DNA from: Conus ventricosus
Lineage: Eukaryota > Mollusca > Gastropoda > Neogastropoda > Conidae
DNA length: 64,000 nucleotides
Assembly (NCBI GenBank): GCA_018398815.1
Contig: CM031616.1
Location: 36,291,023-36,355,022, forward strand
Direction of reading: 5' to 3'
Shown here: in pieces, positions 1-11,269 of the stretch
Position numbering within the stretch: position 1 is the stretch's first letter
Layout: each line of letters starts with the position of its first letter
Translations under genes and position numbers: made by a program
The notes under the pieces: generated by a model
Databases searched by the model: none
Told to the model about the DNA's origin: nothing
Seen by the model: the letters and a program-made list of their open reading frames with translations, nothing else

Positions 1-980
1 AGGACGCATGGAAGACATAAAAAAGGAAGAAAAAAGGATCCACGGAAGACACATAAAGAGATAACAAAGGGTCCATGGAGGAAAAAAACAAAGCGAGAGA
101 ACAGATGGTCCACGGAAGACAGAGAGAGACAGGACAGAAGATCCGTGGATGACACAAAGAGAGATAGAACAAAGGATCCATGGAAGAGACACACACACAC
201 ACACACAGAACAGAGGATCTATGGATGACATAAAGAGAACAGAGGATCCATGGAAGACACAAAGAGAGAGAACAAAAGGTCCATGGAAGAAACAAAGAGA
301 GAGAACAAAGGATTCATGGAAGGCACAAAGAGAGAGGGAGAGAAGAAGATACGTGGATGACACAAAGAGAGAGAGAGAGAACAAAGGATCCTTGGATGAC
401 GTAAAGAAGGAGAACAAAGGATCCATGAATGACACGGAGAGAGAAACAGACAATCCATATATGACACAAAGAGAGAGAACAGAGGATCCATGGATAACAC
501 AAAAGAAAGAGAATAGAGGATTCATGCAAGGCACAAAGAGAGAGAGAAGAAAGGATTCATAGAAGACACAGACAGAGAGATCAAAAGATCCGTGGATGGC
601 ACATAGAGAGAACAGATGATCCATGAATGACGCAAAGAGAGAGAACAGAGCATCCATGAATGACACAAAGAGAGAGAACAGAGGATCCATGAATGACACA
701 AAGAGAGAGAACAGAGGATCCATGAATGACACAAAGAGAGAGAACAGAGCATCCATGAATGACACAAAGAGAGAGAACAGAGGATCCATGAATGACACAA
801 AGAGAGAGAACAGAGGATCCATGAATGACACAAAGAGAGAGAACAGAGGATCCAAGAATAATACAGAGAGAACAGAGGATACATGGAAGGCACAGAGAGG
901 AAAAACAAAGGGTGTACGGAAGAAACAAAGACAGAGAATACAGGGTTCGTGAGACAGAGAGAGACACAGAGAGACACAGA

Positions 981-1035
<55 letters not shown>

Positions 1036-1343
1036 CAGAAGATCCGTGGATGACACAAAGAGAAAGAACAGAGGATCCACAGAGAGAGAGAACAAAAGAT
1101 CTATGGATGACCGAGAGCGTGGAAAGAATAAAGGATCCATGGATGATACAAAGAGAGAGAACAGAAAATCCATGGATGGCACAGAGAACACAAAGAGAGA
1201 GAACAAAGGATACATGGAAGGCACAAAGAGGAGAACAAAAGATACATGGAAGGCACAAAGATGGAGAACAAAGGGTCCACGGAAGAAACAAAGACAGAGA
1301 ACAGAGGGTTCATGGGACAGACAGAGAGAGAGAGGGGGGAGAA

Positions 1344-1406
<63 letters not shown>

Positions 1407-2650
1407 AAAAGATTCATGGATGACACAGAGAGAGAACAGAGGATCCATGGATAACACAAGGCGAGAGAGAACAAAAGATCCATGGATGACACAAAGAGAA
1501 AGAGAACAAATGATCCACGAACGATACAAAGAGAGGGAACAGAAAATCCATGGATGACACAAACAGAGAGAACACAAAGAAAGAGAACACAGGATCCAAG
1601 AATGACACAAAGAGAGAGAACAGAGGTTACGTGGATGACACAAACAGAGAGAACAAAGGACACATGAAAGGCACAAAGAGGGAGAACAAAGGGTCCACGG
1701 AAGGAACAAAGACAGAACAGAGGATTCATGGGATAAAGAGAGAGAGAGAGAGAAGAGCAGAAGATCCGTGGATAACAGAAAGAGAGAGAACAAAGGATCC
1801 ATGGATGACACGAAGAGAGAGAACGGAGGATCCATGGATGATATAAAGAGATAACAGAGAATAAATGAATGACACAGAGAGAGAACAGAGGATCCGTGGA
1901 TGACACACAAGGAGAGAGGACAGAAACTCATCGATGACACAAAGAGACAGATGACACAAAGAGAGAGAACAGAGGATTCATGGATGACACAAAGAGAGAA
2001 CAGAGGATCCTTGGATGACACAAAGAGAGAGAGAACAGAGGATTCATGAATGACACAAAGAGAGAGAAAACAGATGATCCATGGATGACACAAAGAGAGA
2101 GAGAACAGAGGATCCATGGATGACACAAAGAGAGAGAGAGAGAGAACAGAGGATCCATGGATGACATAAAGAGAAAGAACAGAAGATCCATGCAAGACAC
2201 AAAGAGAGAGAACAGAGGATCCATGCAAGACACAAAGAGAAAACAGAGGATCCATGGATGACACAAAGAGAGAGAACAGAGGATCCGTGGGTGACACAAA
2301 GAGAGAGAATAGGGGATCCATGGATGACACAAAGAGAGAGAGAGAACAGAGGATCCATGGATGACACAAAGAGAGAGAACAGAGGATCCATGGATGACAC
2401 AAAGGGAGAGAACAGAGGATCCATGGATGACACAAAGAGAGAGAGAGAGAACAGAGGATCCATGGATGACACAAAGAGAGAGAACAGAGGATCCATGGAT
2501 GACACAAAGGGAGAGAACAGAGGATCCATGGATGACACAAAGAGAGAGAACAGAGGATCCATGGATGACACAAAGAGAGAGAACAGAGGATCCATGGATG
2601 ACACACACACACAGAGAATAAAGGGTACGAGAGAAAGCCCTTCGAAGACA

Positions 2651-2690
<40 letters not shown>
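1..2690. repeat. 33-bp minisatellite mixed with (GA)n tracts
   Basis: A tandem array whose best preserved part is 2060-2612. The unit is 33 bp and reads GGATCCATGGATGACACAAA followed by a GA-rich half (GAGAGAGAACAGA). Each unit holds a BamHI-like GGATCC and the palindrome ATCCATGGAT. Units diverge toward the left and are broken by pure (GA)n blocks near 980-1035, 1325-1405 and 2655-2690. Because 33 is a multiple of three, several frames on both strands stay open, including 620 codons on the minus strand (1101-2963). These translate only into repeats such as DPWMTQRERTE or SSMDPLFSLFV, and I do not regard them as genes. Confidence 0.95.
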
Positions 2691-2694
<4 letters not shown>

Positions 2695-2943
2695 ACGCGG
2701 TCTCCAGTATCAGAGGACAGAAGCCTCCATTGCTTACCTTCATGTTTTGTCCAGTTGCTCATGGAGGAATCGGCACACGCCTGTGTGTAGGAACAAAGGG
2801 TGTTGCTGAACACACAGGAACCCTCCTCAATAGAATGGACACCTGGGGAGAATATAGACAATACAAGGGGGTAAAAAAAAAAAAAAACAATAACAAACAG
2901 AGGAAGAGACAGACAAACGTAGAAAGTTGGAAAGACAGAGAAA
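2691..2943. other. short non-repetitive stretch, no gene recognised
   Basis: Mostly complex sequence between the GA-rich array and a trinucleotide tract, with one A-run near 2872-2887. No similarity to a known protein is evident in any frame. Confidence 0.5.
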
Positions 2944-3150
2944 GGAGTCGTGGTAATCATCATCAGAAGAAGAAGAAGAGTGATATAGTAATGATAATGA
3001 TAAAAATGATTATTATTATAACAACAAAAACAATGATGATGATATTAATAATGATGATGATGATCATGATAATAGTAGTTAAAATAATGATGATAATAAT
3101 AATAAAAATGTAATAATAATAATAATAATGATCATCATCATCATAAAAAA
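2944..3150. repeat. AT-rich trinucleotide repeat (AAT/ATG)n
   Basis: Imperfect runs of AAT, ATG, GAA and ATC triplets over about 200 bp, ending in CATCATCATCAT. This is low-complexity DNA without coding evidence. Confidence 0.9.
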
Positions 3151-3570
3151 CTTTTTTTCCCTACTGTGTTCGAGGTACTTAGGGGAAAGGGAGGTAATTT
3201 CACATTCCTAAGCATTCAGCCTTTTTTCTCGGTCATGTCATTTTTAGCCGTGAAAAAAACACTGCATTGTGTTTACAAAGCAAATGCAATGAACTTCACA
3301 CTCCAGAGACGTAAGTCTACTGGTCTCAGTAGATTTGATGTCAACAATGTTAAATGAAATTTGTATGAAAGCTTCAGTTAAACCGATCAGAAGTATAAAC
3401 TGAATCCAGTCGAGGGGTAAGTTAAAATAGGTGTATAGAAAAAGACTAGAAATATGAACGCAAGCAACATTTATCCATCTATGACATCTGAGATTCTGAC
3501 GAAGAATCATAATTATCATCTTCTGATTCGTAACAGAAACAGTGCGTCTCGCCTCCTTTAACGCACGCGC

Positions 3571-3625
3571 CGTGTGTGTGTGTGTGCGTGTGCGTGTGCG
3601 TGTGCGTGTGCGTGTGTGTGTGTTT
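3571..3625. repeat. (TG)n/(CG) microsatellite
   Basis: Alternating GTGTGC and GTGTGT units form a compound purine-pyrimidine repeat. A 23-base poly-A run follows at about 3739-3761. Confidence 0.9.
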
Positions 3626-3879
3626 AAGATACATGAACAAAACGATATGATGAAAAGCTTTAAACAAAAAGAAAAAAAAATAGATCAAACCCGCCATTTA
3701 GCTTTCTTAAGGGACATATGTACTTTATCTACTGGCAAAAAAAAAAAAAAAAAAAAAAAAAGATAAAACCGACATTTTGCTTTCTTAAAACCCTCTTATA
3801 CTTGCAACGGGAGAATCCGGGAGTTAACTTCAGGTGCCTGTTCTTCCCGTACCGGGAGCTACCGGGATCTGTCCCTAGG

Positions 3880-4245
3880 AATTTTCCATCACGCAGTTCT
3901 TTTTCTTCTTCTTCCAGATGGGGATGTTTAACCTGCCCCGTGCCCACAGTCTTCACGTAGACTATTCTGGCACACAGGTTGCATGCATTGTGTATTTTCG
4001 TGTAGCCGGTACTCACCCGTCTTAGGACATGAGCATCGGGATCTTTAGAGTCCGTGTATGATCTTAGTGCATGTGACACAGACTAGACCTCGGTTTATAG
4101 TCCCATCCGAACGACTATATGGGGAATGGAGTCAGAACCAATGTTAACTCCGAGGGAAAAATCCCCCTATACCGAAATTCGAACCCGTAACCCCAGGATC
4201 ACGAGTCCGGCGCTCTACCAACTGAGTTATCACGTGTGTAGACAC
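3880..4245 (-). mobile_element. tRNA-derived SINE, minus strand
   Basis: Read on the minus strand from about 4240, the sequence starts like a tRNA: an A-box-like TAACTCAGTTGG, then GTAGAGCGCCGGACTCGTGATCC, and a B-box-like GGTTCGAATTTC about 30 nt further on. The body continues with CGTTCGGATGGGACTATAAA and ends in an AAG-rich tail near 3900. Internal Pol III promoter boxes followed by an unrelated body and a simple tail are typical of a SINE. A functional tRNA is unlikely, since the 3' acceptor arm does not close. No clean target-site duplication was found. Exact ends are uncertain. Confidence 0.7.
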
Positions 4246-4393
4246 GCAGAGTCACAGACAGTAACTAGGAAGACTCAGGCATGGTCCAATCATGTGTTGG
4301 CACTATTTTGGGGTGATGGAACCGCGCGTGTTCATTGAGAAAAGGGGCAAACACAGCGAGTAAGTTTGTGAATGAAACCGACCGACTTTCACA

Positions 4394-4815
4394 ATGGCGG
4401 CTTTCGCGTCTGCTACGAACGACGACGAGATGGTCGACCACTCGCAAGAGGAGTTAGATAAAATTATTGTAGAAGTGGAGACATTTGAAAGAAAAATGGA
4501 GAATGAAAGTGATATAGAAGTAGGTAGTAGTGTTGAAGAAGACGGTGAAGTGCAAAGCGACCCGGAATACAATGTTCCACTGGCAGCCCTTCAGACAAAA
4601 TGGCGGCCCGCGACACATGGCACGGCAGGGGTGCATCAGTTTCAGGAACCCACTGGGCCGGCTCACTCGTTACCTGACACTGCTACACCACTTGTTTTTT
4701 TCGTTTTGTTTGTTCCTCTTTGTTTTTTAAGACTGCTACTGATGAAAGAAACAGGTATACAAGACAAAAACAAGCTGCAAAGGGCGCACCTGACCCTCTT
4801 TTATAGTATTGTGTG
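4394..4815 (+). pseudogene. piggyBac-type transposase, N-terminal relic
   Basis: The frame opens with MAAFASATNDDEMVDHSQEE, an acidic start typical of piggyBac-derived (PGBD) proteins. It then has a W-rich spacer and the family signature F-x-E-P-T-G-P-x-H-S-L-P-D-x-A-T-P-L-x-F-F. Past about 4735 the matching frame changes: +1 reading gives TDERNRYTRQKQAAKGAPDP, which corresponds to the ETNRYA motif that follows in the family. The frame is therefore broken by a small indel within about 400 bp. The catalytic DDD core, the C-terminal Cys-rich domain and terminal repeats with TTAA are not seen nearby, so this is a dead, truncated copy. Piece and strand are well supported; the subfamily is not determined. 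Confidence 0.65.
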
Positions 4816-4829
4816 CGACATGTGACAAG

Positions 4830-5718
4830 TTTTGAATGACATTGGTGGGACAACCAGTGGGACCTGTACTGCCAGGCAGCAGATGGTTTACGTCAGGTAG
4901 GCCTCAGGTTTCATCTTACACTAACAGCCTGCATCAGCATGGTGACTGCGCATGCTTGCATGCTGTAAACTTGATTGTCATCATAAAATGTCACGTGTCT
5001 GGTGACAATTTGGTGACAGTGACACGACCTATATCTCTAAGACAGACAAAATAGAGTTCAAAGTGAAGTGCATGCTCTTCTGAAACTGTCTGCCAATTTT
5101 CTTTCTCCTAGCGGTTCACATACATTCCCCATAAGTTAATAATCACACATACCCATTTTTAGGCTGAAACCTGTAAAAGAATCTGAAATCTAGGGGAAGT
5201 TTGCAGTCAGAGAAACTGAGTACAAGAGGGTTTTAAGAAAGAAATGTACTTTTTCTCTACTGGCTACACAAAGAGTTCAGTTAAGCCAAATTAACAATCC
5301 CTGTTGGAACGATTGTTATACACATGATGATCCTTTACTTTGAAACATCATCCAAAGACAGTCAAGTCCTTATGTATCCTGTAGCCAGTATATTTTTGGG
5401 GGAGAGGGCGGGGTATGTGGAGGGTGGTTGAGGCAGGTGGGTGGGTGTTAATTTTACCCCTTGTTTGACCATGACCAGAGGACTTCAGTTACAAGTTAAC
5501 AGGAACATGAACACAAACGGTGTAACGCCCCGCCCGTGTTTTTTCCTTACCTGGAATGAGATCTTTCTGTGTGCAAGGGAAGTAAAGCACAATGACGTTT
5601 GGGAGCGCAAATTAAGTTTTCCTGGGTACTCTACATACGCCATCGGTCCGGTTAATCTCTAGTTTCATATTGACCCCACTCGTCATCACCTCCCCGTTTC
5701 CTCGAAAAAATTACAATC

Positions 5719-5720
<2 letters not shown>
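4830..5720. other. complex non-coding stretch
   Basis: No gene recognised. A G-rich patch (GGGGGAGAGGGCGGGG) lies near 5397-5415. Short open frames have no family resemblance. Confidence 0.5.
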
Positions 5721-5721
<1 letters not shown>

Positions 5722-5794
<73 letters not shown>

Positions 5795-5817
5795 CGAATA
5801 CGAATACGAATACGAAC
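5722..5817. repeat. (GA)n microsatellite with GAATAC hexamer tail
   Basis: About 35 uninterrupted GA units are followed by four copies of the hexamer GAATAC. Related GAATAC or AAGAAC units recur next to other GA blocks at about 6187-6205 and 6262-6275, so this compound repeat is duplicated locally. Confidence 0.95.
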
Positions 5818-5988
5818 AAGAGTATTTCAATGAGGATGAATAGATAAGCTGAAAGTTTCTTTCCACTCTGCCCTAAAAAATAAAATAAAAAAAGAAGTAT
5901 AAAGTTTTACAGAATGTGCAATCATCACAAGCAAAAGGGAAAACAAAACATGAAACATGAAAACAAGCACAGAAAATCAAACCGTTCA

Positions 5989-5995
<7 letters not shown>

Positions 5996-6031
<36 letters not shown>

Positions 6032-6076
6032 ACTCACGCACCCACCCACACACCCACACGCGCGCTCGCACACAAG

Positions 6077-6109
<33 letters not shown>

Positions 6110-6208
6110 GCACACCACCACCACCACCGCCACTACCATCACCACCTCCGCCACGCCACCACCTCCACCAATAACATCACCACACCGCCAATAAGAACAA
6201 GAACAAGA

Positions 6209-6259
<51 letters not shown>

Positions 6260-6352
6260 AGAATACGAATATTTTTATTTAGGGTAGAATGGATAAGCTC
6301 ACAGCTTTGTTACACCAGTGCCCTCAAAACAAAACAAAAAATACGCGCGTAT

Positions 6353-6408
<56 letters not shown>
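5996..6408. repeat. cluster of (GA)n, (CA)n and (CAC)n microsatellites
   Basis: GA blocks lie at about 5996-6029, 6213-6266 and 6357-6408. Between the first two is a CA/CGCA/CCA-rich block (6036-6180). All are simple sequence, and frames through them are His/Thr or Arg/Glu repeats. Confidence 0.95.
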
Positions 6409-6412
<4 letters not shown>

Positions 6413-6690
6413 TTGAATTAAACCAGAGTGTGCTACGCACCGTCGTCGATAAGATTTACACGTCTGGCTTCCCGACAGCATGGCCTGTACATATGTGAAT
6501 GTATGATAAATACTTGTAGAAGGAAACACATGAAAACTCCAGAGTACAGTGTGCCCTATCAACAAAAAGGCCTATACACTATCTGAACAGAAAGAAGCCA
6601 GCGACTAACACTTGACTGCAATGTGTCACATTAGTGAGGCCTGTTCAGACAGACAAAGAAAGAGACCAGTAAACAACAAAAGGCTACAGT

Positions 6691-6691
<1 letters not shown>

Positions 6692-6749
<58 letters not shown>
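6692..6749. repeat. (CT)n microsatellite
   Basis: About 29 uninterrupted CT units in mirror orientation to the GA blocks just upstream. A T-run follows near 6790-6806. Confidence 0.95.
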
Positions 6750-6753
<4 letters not shown>

Positions 6754-6809
6754 ACGCGAGTGCACCCTTGAGTTTAAGCTCCATTTTCCTTTTTTTTTTT
6801 TTTTTGTCG

Positions 6810-7225
6810 TTTTCATATTTCCATTTCTGCTAGAACATTTCACGGTCATTTGGGGATTGTATTATATCATTCATGGTATTTCAATATTTCTTCATTATTA
6901 TGTTTTATTTCCCACAATATCTTAACATTTCTGTTATCATCTTTTAGTGTAATATTTCACATTGCTTTCAAACATTCCTTTTTTTATTGCCAAGGCGTCT
7001 GTGTCATGTCACATATCAAAATTTCTTTATCACCATAGTATCCTGTTTCATATTATATTTTAATGTTTCTCCGTTACTGCTCTTCACATTCTGTTTCAAG
7101 ATTTCTTCATCACCTCGGTATCTTCGTAATCTCATATTTCAACTTTTCCTTCTTGTAATAAGATCCTGCTTCATTTTTGTACTCCCAGTTCTTAAAGAAC
7201 AGGGAGTACTTTAGAATGGGAACGA
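6810..7225. other. T-rich degraded repeats, no gene
   Basis: T-rich sequence with recurring ATTTC / ATATTTCA / TTCTTCATC words spaced about 50 bp apart. Similar words recur at 8680-8990, which suggests an old tandem array. No coding signal. Confidence 0.4.
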
Positions 7226-7232
7226 AGAAATG

Positions 7233-7233
7233 C

Positions 7234-7269
<36 letters not shown>

Positions 7270-7296
7270 TGTGTGTCTGTGTGTCTGTGTGTCCGT
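7233..7296. repeat. (TG)n microsatellite
   Basis: Pure TG units pass into TGTGTGTC units. The block abuts the start of the palindromic satellite at about 7300. Confidence 0.95.
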
Positions 7297-7309
7297 GGTC
7301 AAAATGTGT

Positions 7310-7780
7310 TCCACTCGCTCCAGACAAAACTACTGGGTCGATCTTTCTGAAAATTTGTAGGTATGTTCATTATGGGTCAAGGATGATGCCCGACGTTTTA
7401 GTTTACCGTTACAGCCGTTACTAACGGCTGTAACGGCCTGTAACGCTTTTTCTTCTTTCTGGAATATCTCAGAAAGTACTTGACCGATCTTTCTGAAAAT
7501 TTGTAGTAGTTCATTATGTCACGAATAATGCCGATGTTTAGTTTACGTAAACCGTATAACGCTGTAACGGCCTTAACGGTTTTTCTTCCTTATGGAATAT
7601 CTCAGAAAGTACTTGGCCGACCTTTATGAAAATTAGCAGGTATGTTCATTGTGGGTCACGGATGATGCCTGATGTTTTAGTTTGCCCCGTTATAGCCGTT
7701 ACTAACGGTTGTAACGGCCTATAACGGGTTTTCTTCTTTATGGAATATCTCAGAAAGTATTGGCCAATTTATAAGCGGTT
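7310..7780. repeat. about 140-bp satellite, three or more units, with long palindrome
   Basis: Three units begin with CGATCTTTCTGAAAATTTGT or a close variant at about 7340, 7480 and 7618, and share GGAATATCTCAGAAAGTACTTG. The first contains a perfect inverted repeat with 15-bp arms (CCGTTACAGCCGTTA and its complement) and a 1-nt spacer at 7406-7436. The other units carry decayed forms rich in TAACGG. Confidence 0.9.
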
Positions 7781-8640
7781 TGGATGATCTTGTGACAAAT
7801 CGATCCTCTGTCCATATGTAAGGATGTAATGCTGAAAATGGATTAAACAACCGTTAAAAACCGTTATTCTGCCGTTATTTCTTATATATAGGTGGATTTT
7901 AATTAAATTTGGTATATAGAAAGGTTATCACACACAAATGGCACTTCTATATAGTGTTTCAAAATTTGACCGTTAAAAAACGTTATTCTTGACATATTGT
8001 CCGATTTGGATTAAATTTGATATGTACACAGGCTTTAGCCCAGTGAGGACTAAAATACGGTTTCAAAAGTGCATATCGGTTATATAACCATTAAACCGTT
8101 ATTTTGCCGTTATTTTTTTTATATATTGGTGGGTTTTAATTAAATTTTGTATATAGAAAGGTTATCACACACAAATGGCACTTCCATGTAGTGTTTCAAA
8201 ATCTGGCCGTTAAAAACCGTTATTCTTGACATATTATCCGATTTGGATGAAATTTGGTATGTACACAGGCTTTAGCCCAGTGAGGACTAAAATACCGTTT
8301 CAAAGGGGAAATTGGTTATAATTATAACGTTATATAAAACCGTTATTTTGCCGTTATTTTTATTTTATTATTGGTGGATTTTAATGCAATTTTGTATATA
8401 AGGTCAAACAATGGCACTTCCATGCAGTGTTTCAAATCTGGCCGTTAAAACCGTTATTCTTGACATATTGTCCGATTTGGATGAAATTTGGTATGTACAC
8501 CGGCTTTAGCCCAGTGAGGACTAAAATACCAGTTTCAAAAGTGTACATCGGTTAAATAACCGTTAAAACCGTTATTTTGCCTTTATTTCTTATCTCACAA
8601 AGCACTTGGCCGATTTATAAGCGGTTTGGAAAACTTTGGA
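7780..8640. repeat. about 235-bp satellite, three to four units
   Basis: Units share CCGTTATTTTGCCGTTATTT, then GGTGGATTTTAATTAAAT, CACACACAAATGGCACTTC, TTCTTGACATATTGTCCGAT and TTTAGCCCAGTGAGGACTAA. Starts lie near 7859, 8095, 8338 and 8563. The last unit returns to the CTCAGAAAG/GCCGATTTATAAGCGGTTTGG words of the neighbouring 140-bp satellite, so the two arrays are related. Confidence 0.9.
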
Positions 8641-9025
8641 TCCTAGTTATTACGTTTATATGCTTCGCATCTTGTTTACTTTAACATTTCTTTCTTTCCA
8701 TTGTATCTTTTTGACATCATATTTTAGCATATTTATAGTACCATGATATCCTGTTTCACATAACATTTCAATATTTCTTTTTTCCTATTGTTTCCAAACT
8801 CACATCATACTTGACCATTTCTTTGAATATCATGTTATCCCATTTCACATTATATTTCAATAGTTCTTTACAGTGGTATCCTTTTCTACATCATAATTAT
8901 TTCAACAGCATCCTACTTCACAAATTTCAACTCTCAACATTTCATCATAGTCAGGACAGCATCATTATTTCATGTCATGTTCATATTGTCAGTGAAAGAA
9001 GGTAAGTAACTCCGTGCATCACTGC
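8640..9025. other. T-rich degraded repeat tract
   Basis: Recurring words (CATATTTCAATATTTCTT, ATCATATTTT, ATCCTGTTTCACAT) at roughly 50-bp spacing suggest an old minisatellite. No gene seen. Confidence 0.4.
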
Positions 9026-9029
9026 TAAT

Positions 9030-10110
9030 AATCAACGGTATTGTAAGGGGGAATAGCAGTGTGGTGACTGACGATAATCTACAGTATCATTAGAGGGAAA
9101 TGAGCAATATAACGACTGACGATAACATACATTCTTTATAGAAGGATAAGCAAAGTATGTTGATGACAATCTACAGTATCGTTCGGCAGATGAGCAAGGT
9201 AATAAGTGATAATCTGTAGTGTTGTTAAGGGAATCAGCGAGTAATGACTGACGATAATCTACAGTGTTGTACGAAGAATCAGCGAGTTAATGACTTATGT
9301 TAATATACAGAGTTGTTGGGTGGATCAGCGAGGTAATGACTGATGATAGTCTACAGTGTTGTTAGGGGCATCAGCAAAATGTTGATGATAGTCTACAGTG
9401 TTGTAGGGATCAGCAAGTAATGATATTAATAATCTACAGTGTTGTTAGGGGATCAGCAAAATGATGATGATATCCACAGTGTTGTTAGGGATCAGCAAGG
9501 AATGACTGATGATAATCTACAGTGTTGTTAAGTGGATCAGCAAGTAATGATGATGATAATCTGCAGTGTTGTTAGGGGATCAACAAAATGACTGATGATA
9601 ATCTAAGTGTTGCTAAGGGGACAGCAAGGTGATGACTGACATAATCTACAGGTTTTGGGGAAGGTGAGTACACGATAATCTGACGATAATCTGCAGTGTT
9701 CTTGGGGGAGGTGTGTAAGATAATGACTGAGGATAATCTATAGTGATGTTAGGGGGATGAGTAAGGTAATGACTGACGATTATCTGCATTGTTTTTGGGG
9801 AGGTAAGTGAGGTAATGACTGAGGATAATCTAGAGATGGTGATGAGGGGGGGGGGGGGGGGGGGGGGCTGAGTTAATAATGACTGGCGATAATCTACAGT
9901 GGTGTAGGGGGTGAATTAGGGTAATGACTAAGGATAATCGGCAGTGGTGTCAGGGTATGATAAAGGTAACGATTGGTGATCATCTACCGTATTGTAAGGG
10001 AATTAGCGAGATAAAGACCCACGATAATCTACAGTATCTTGAAGGGGATCATCAAGGTGATGACTGACGATCATTTAGATTTGTGTACGGAAGATCAGTC
10101 AGGTATTGAC
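9030..10110. repeat. 46-50 bp degenerate minisatellite
   Basis: About 20 decayed units of roughly ATCAGCAAGGTAATGACTGA followed by TGATAATCTACAGTGTTGTTAGGGG. The spacing is 46 bp in the better part (9490-9600). Most units differ by indels. A poly-G run of about 22 bases interrupts the array at 9846-9867. Confidence 0.9.
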
Positions 10111-10234
10111 TATGATAATTCTATTCGTAACTCACCTGCTGCGAGGTTCTGGCATGTTGACTGACGATGACTGGAAAGAGGAACGCCATTTTGAAAAGGA
10201 CGTGGGCTTTCAGCATGATGAATGGGAGTAACTC

Positions 10235-10317
10235 TGAAGCGTCTGCAATGTGAAACAACGATGTGGTCCTGATACACAAGATCTGTAGAATGGCACCCGT
10301 CATCGTTTAAAGTAAGG
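10235..10317. repeat. left part of a 70-bp tandem repeat
   Basis: Contains GTCTGCAATGTGAAACAACG, TCCTGATACACAAG and CATCGTTT, the words that recur every 65-75 bp at 10855-11105. It is separated from that array by the LINE fragment at 10318-10790. Confidence 0.7.
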
Positions 10318-10790
10318 TACGGTAATGTAGCGGATAGCCCAGCCGACTGCAAAGGGCCATACAGGGCTGTCACCGCGCGAAGTCAGCTCAAGTCATTTTT
10401 TTCTTTTAATTCGCCATCTCTTTAAAATACACCTTCTAAAAACGCACCAGAAACTTCGTTAAAAATCCTTCTTCCGTAAATTCTTAGATCGGATGAAAAA
10501 TGTTAATCTCTATCAGAAATTCAAAGATCACGTCATGTGGGACATCTCTGAACAAGGTTTTCCATGGAGTCTGCTGTAAAGTGTTTATGTTTCAAATCAT
10601 GTACGTCCCAACACTCTAAAACAACATATTTCACTGTGGGATGCACGATAAAGCTTCTTCACCTTTTATAAGATTAAAAACATTGATGTATTACGAGTGG
10701 CCTGTATGCAAACGGCACAAGACTGTTTCTTCTTTACGGCCGCCTCGGGAATATTGTTAAAAACTCTTTCAGGTTTGAACGATTTTGTAC
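10318..10790 (-). mobile_element. LINE 3' fragment (RNase H-type LINE family)
   Basis: The minus strand matches the 3' end of the LINE copy at 29162-30060 over most of its length. Shared words are TTAACATTTTTCATC, ACGGAAGAAGGATTTTTAAC, GTGACAGCCCTG and GGCTGGGCTAT. The 3' end lies near 10318, where the usual GATAA-type tail is decayed to GTAAGGTACGGTAATG. It is 5'-truncated, with all frames broken. It lies between two blocks of one 70-bp tandem repeat, as if it inserted into that array. Confidence 0.8.
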
Positions 10791-10799
10791 AGTCTGCAA

Positions 10800-11110
10800 T
10801 ATATGGAACCATGTGATCCGCACCACAACGAATACAGAATGTTATTTTCTCAAGGTGAAATAAACACGTAATCCTGCTTCACAGCATGTGTGGGATATCA
10901 CCTCTCATCGTCTGCAATGTGAAATAGCTATGTAATCCTGCGTCACGAGATACGTAATATGTAATCTTTCATCGTTTGCAATGTGAAACAACAAAGTGAT
11001 CTAGTATCACTGTGTGTATATGGGATGTGACATTTCCTTGTCTGCGATGCGAAAGAACCGAGTGATCCTATGTCAGACTGTATCTGACGTCACTTTCACC
11101 CAGACGATGC
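10800..11110. repeat. about 70-bp tandem repeat, four units
   Basis: Units carry TCATCGTCTGCAATGTGAAA, GTAATCCTGCxTCAC and TGTGGGATATCAC. Starts lie near 10855, 10905, 10970 and 11035, with many point differences. They continue the block seen left of the LINE fragment. Confidence 0.8.
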
Positions 11111-11269
11111 TACCCCAACGACGACGATTCAGACAGTAATGTGAACAATGCGAATGTGTCTGAAATCGGTTTGAACTTGAATGGCAATGGCTTAGAGATC
11201 CAGACTTCAGTGTCGGCAGGGATCTCTGAATGATCAAAGAAACGAATCTTGTGGTAGTTACGAGACGTT

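Noticed and set aside
1101..2963. A 620-codon minus-strand open frame
   Set aside because: It is the antisense of the 33-bp minisatellite and (GA)n. The unit is a multiple of three, so frames stay open. The translation is repeats of SSMDPLFSLFV and poly-Ser-Leu without any domain.
4170..4245. A functional tRNA-Thr gene on the minus strand
   Set aside because: The anticodon region looks plausible, but the T arm and acceptor stem are mismatched and a SINE-like body follows.
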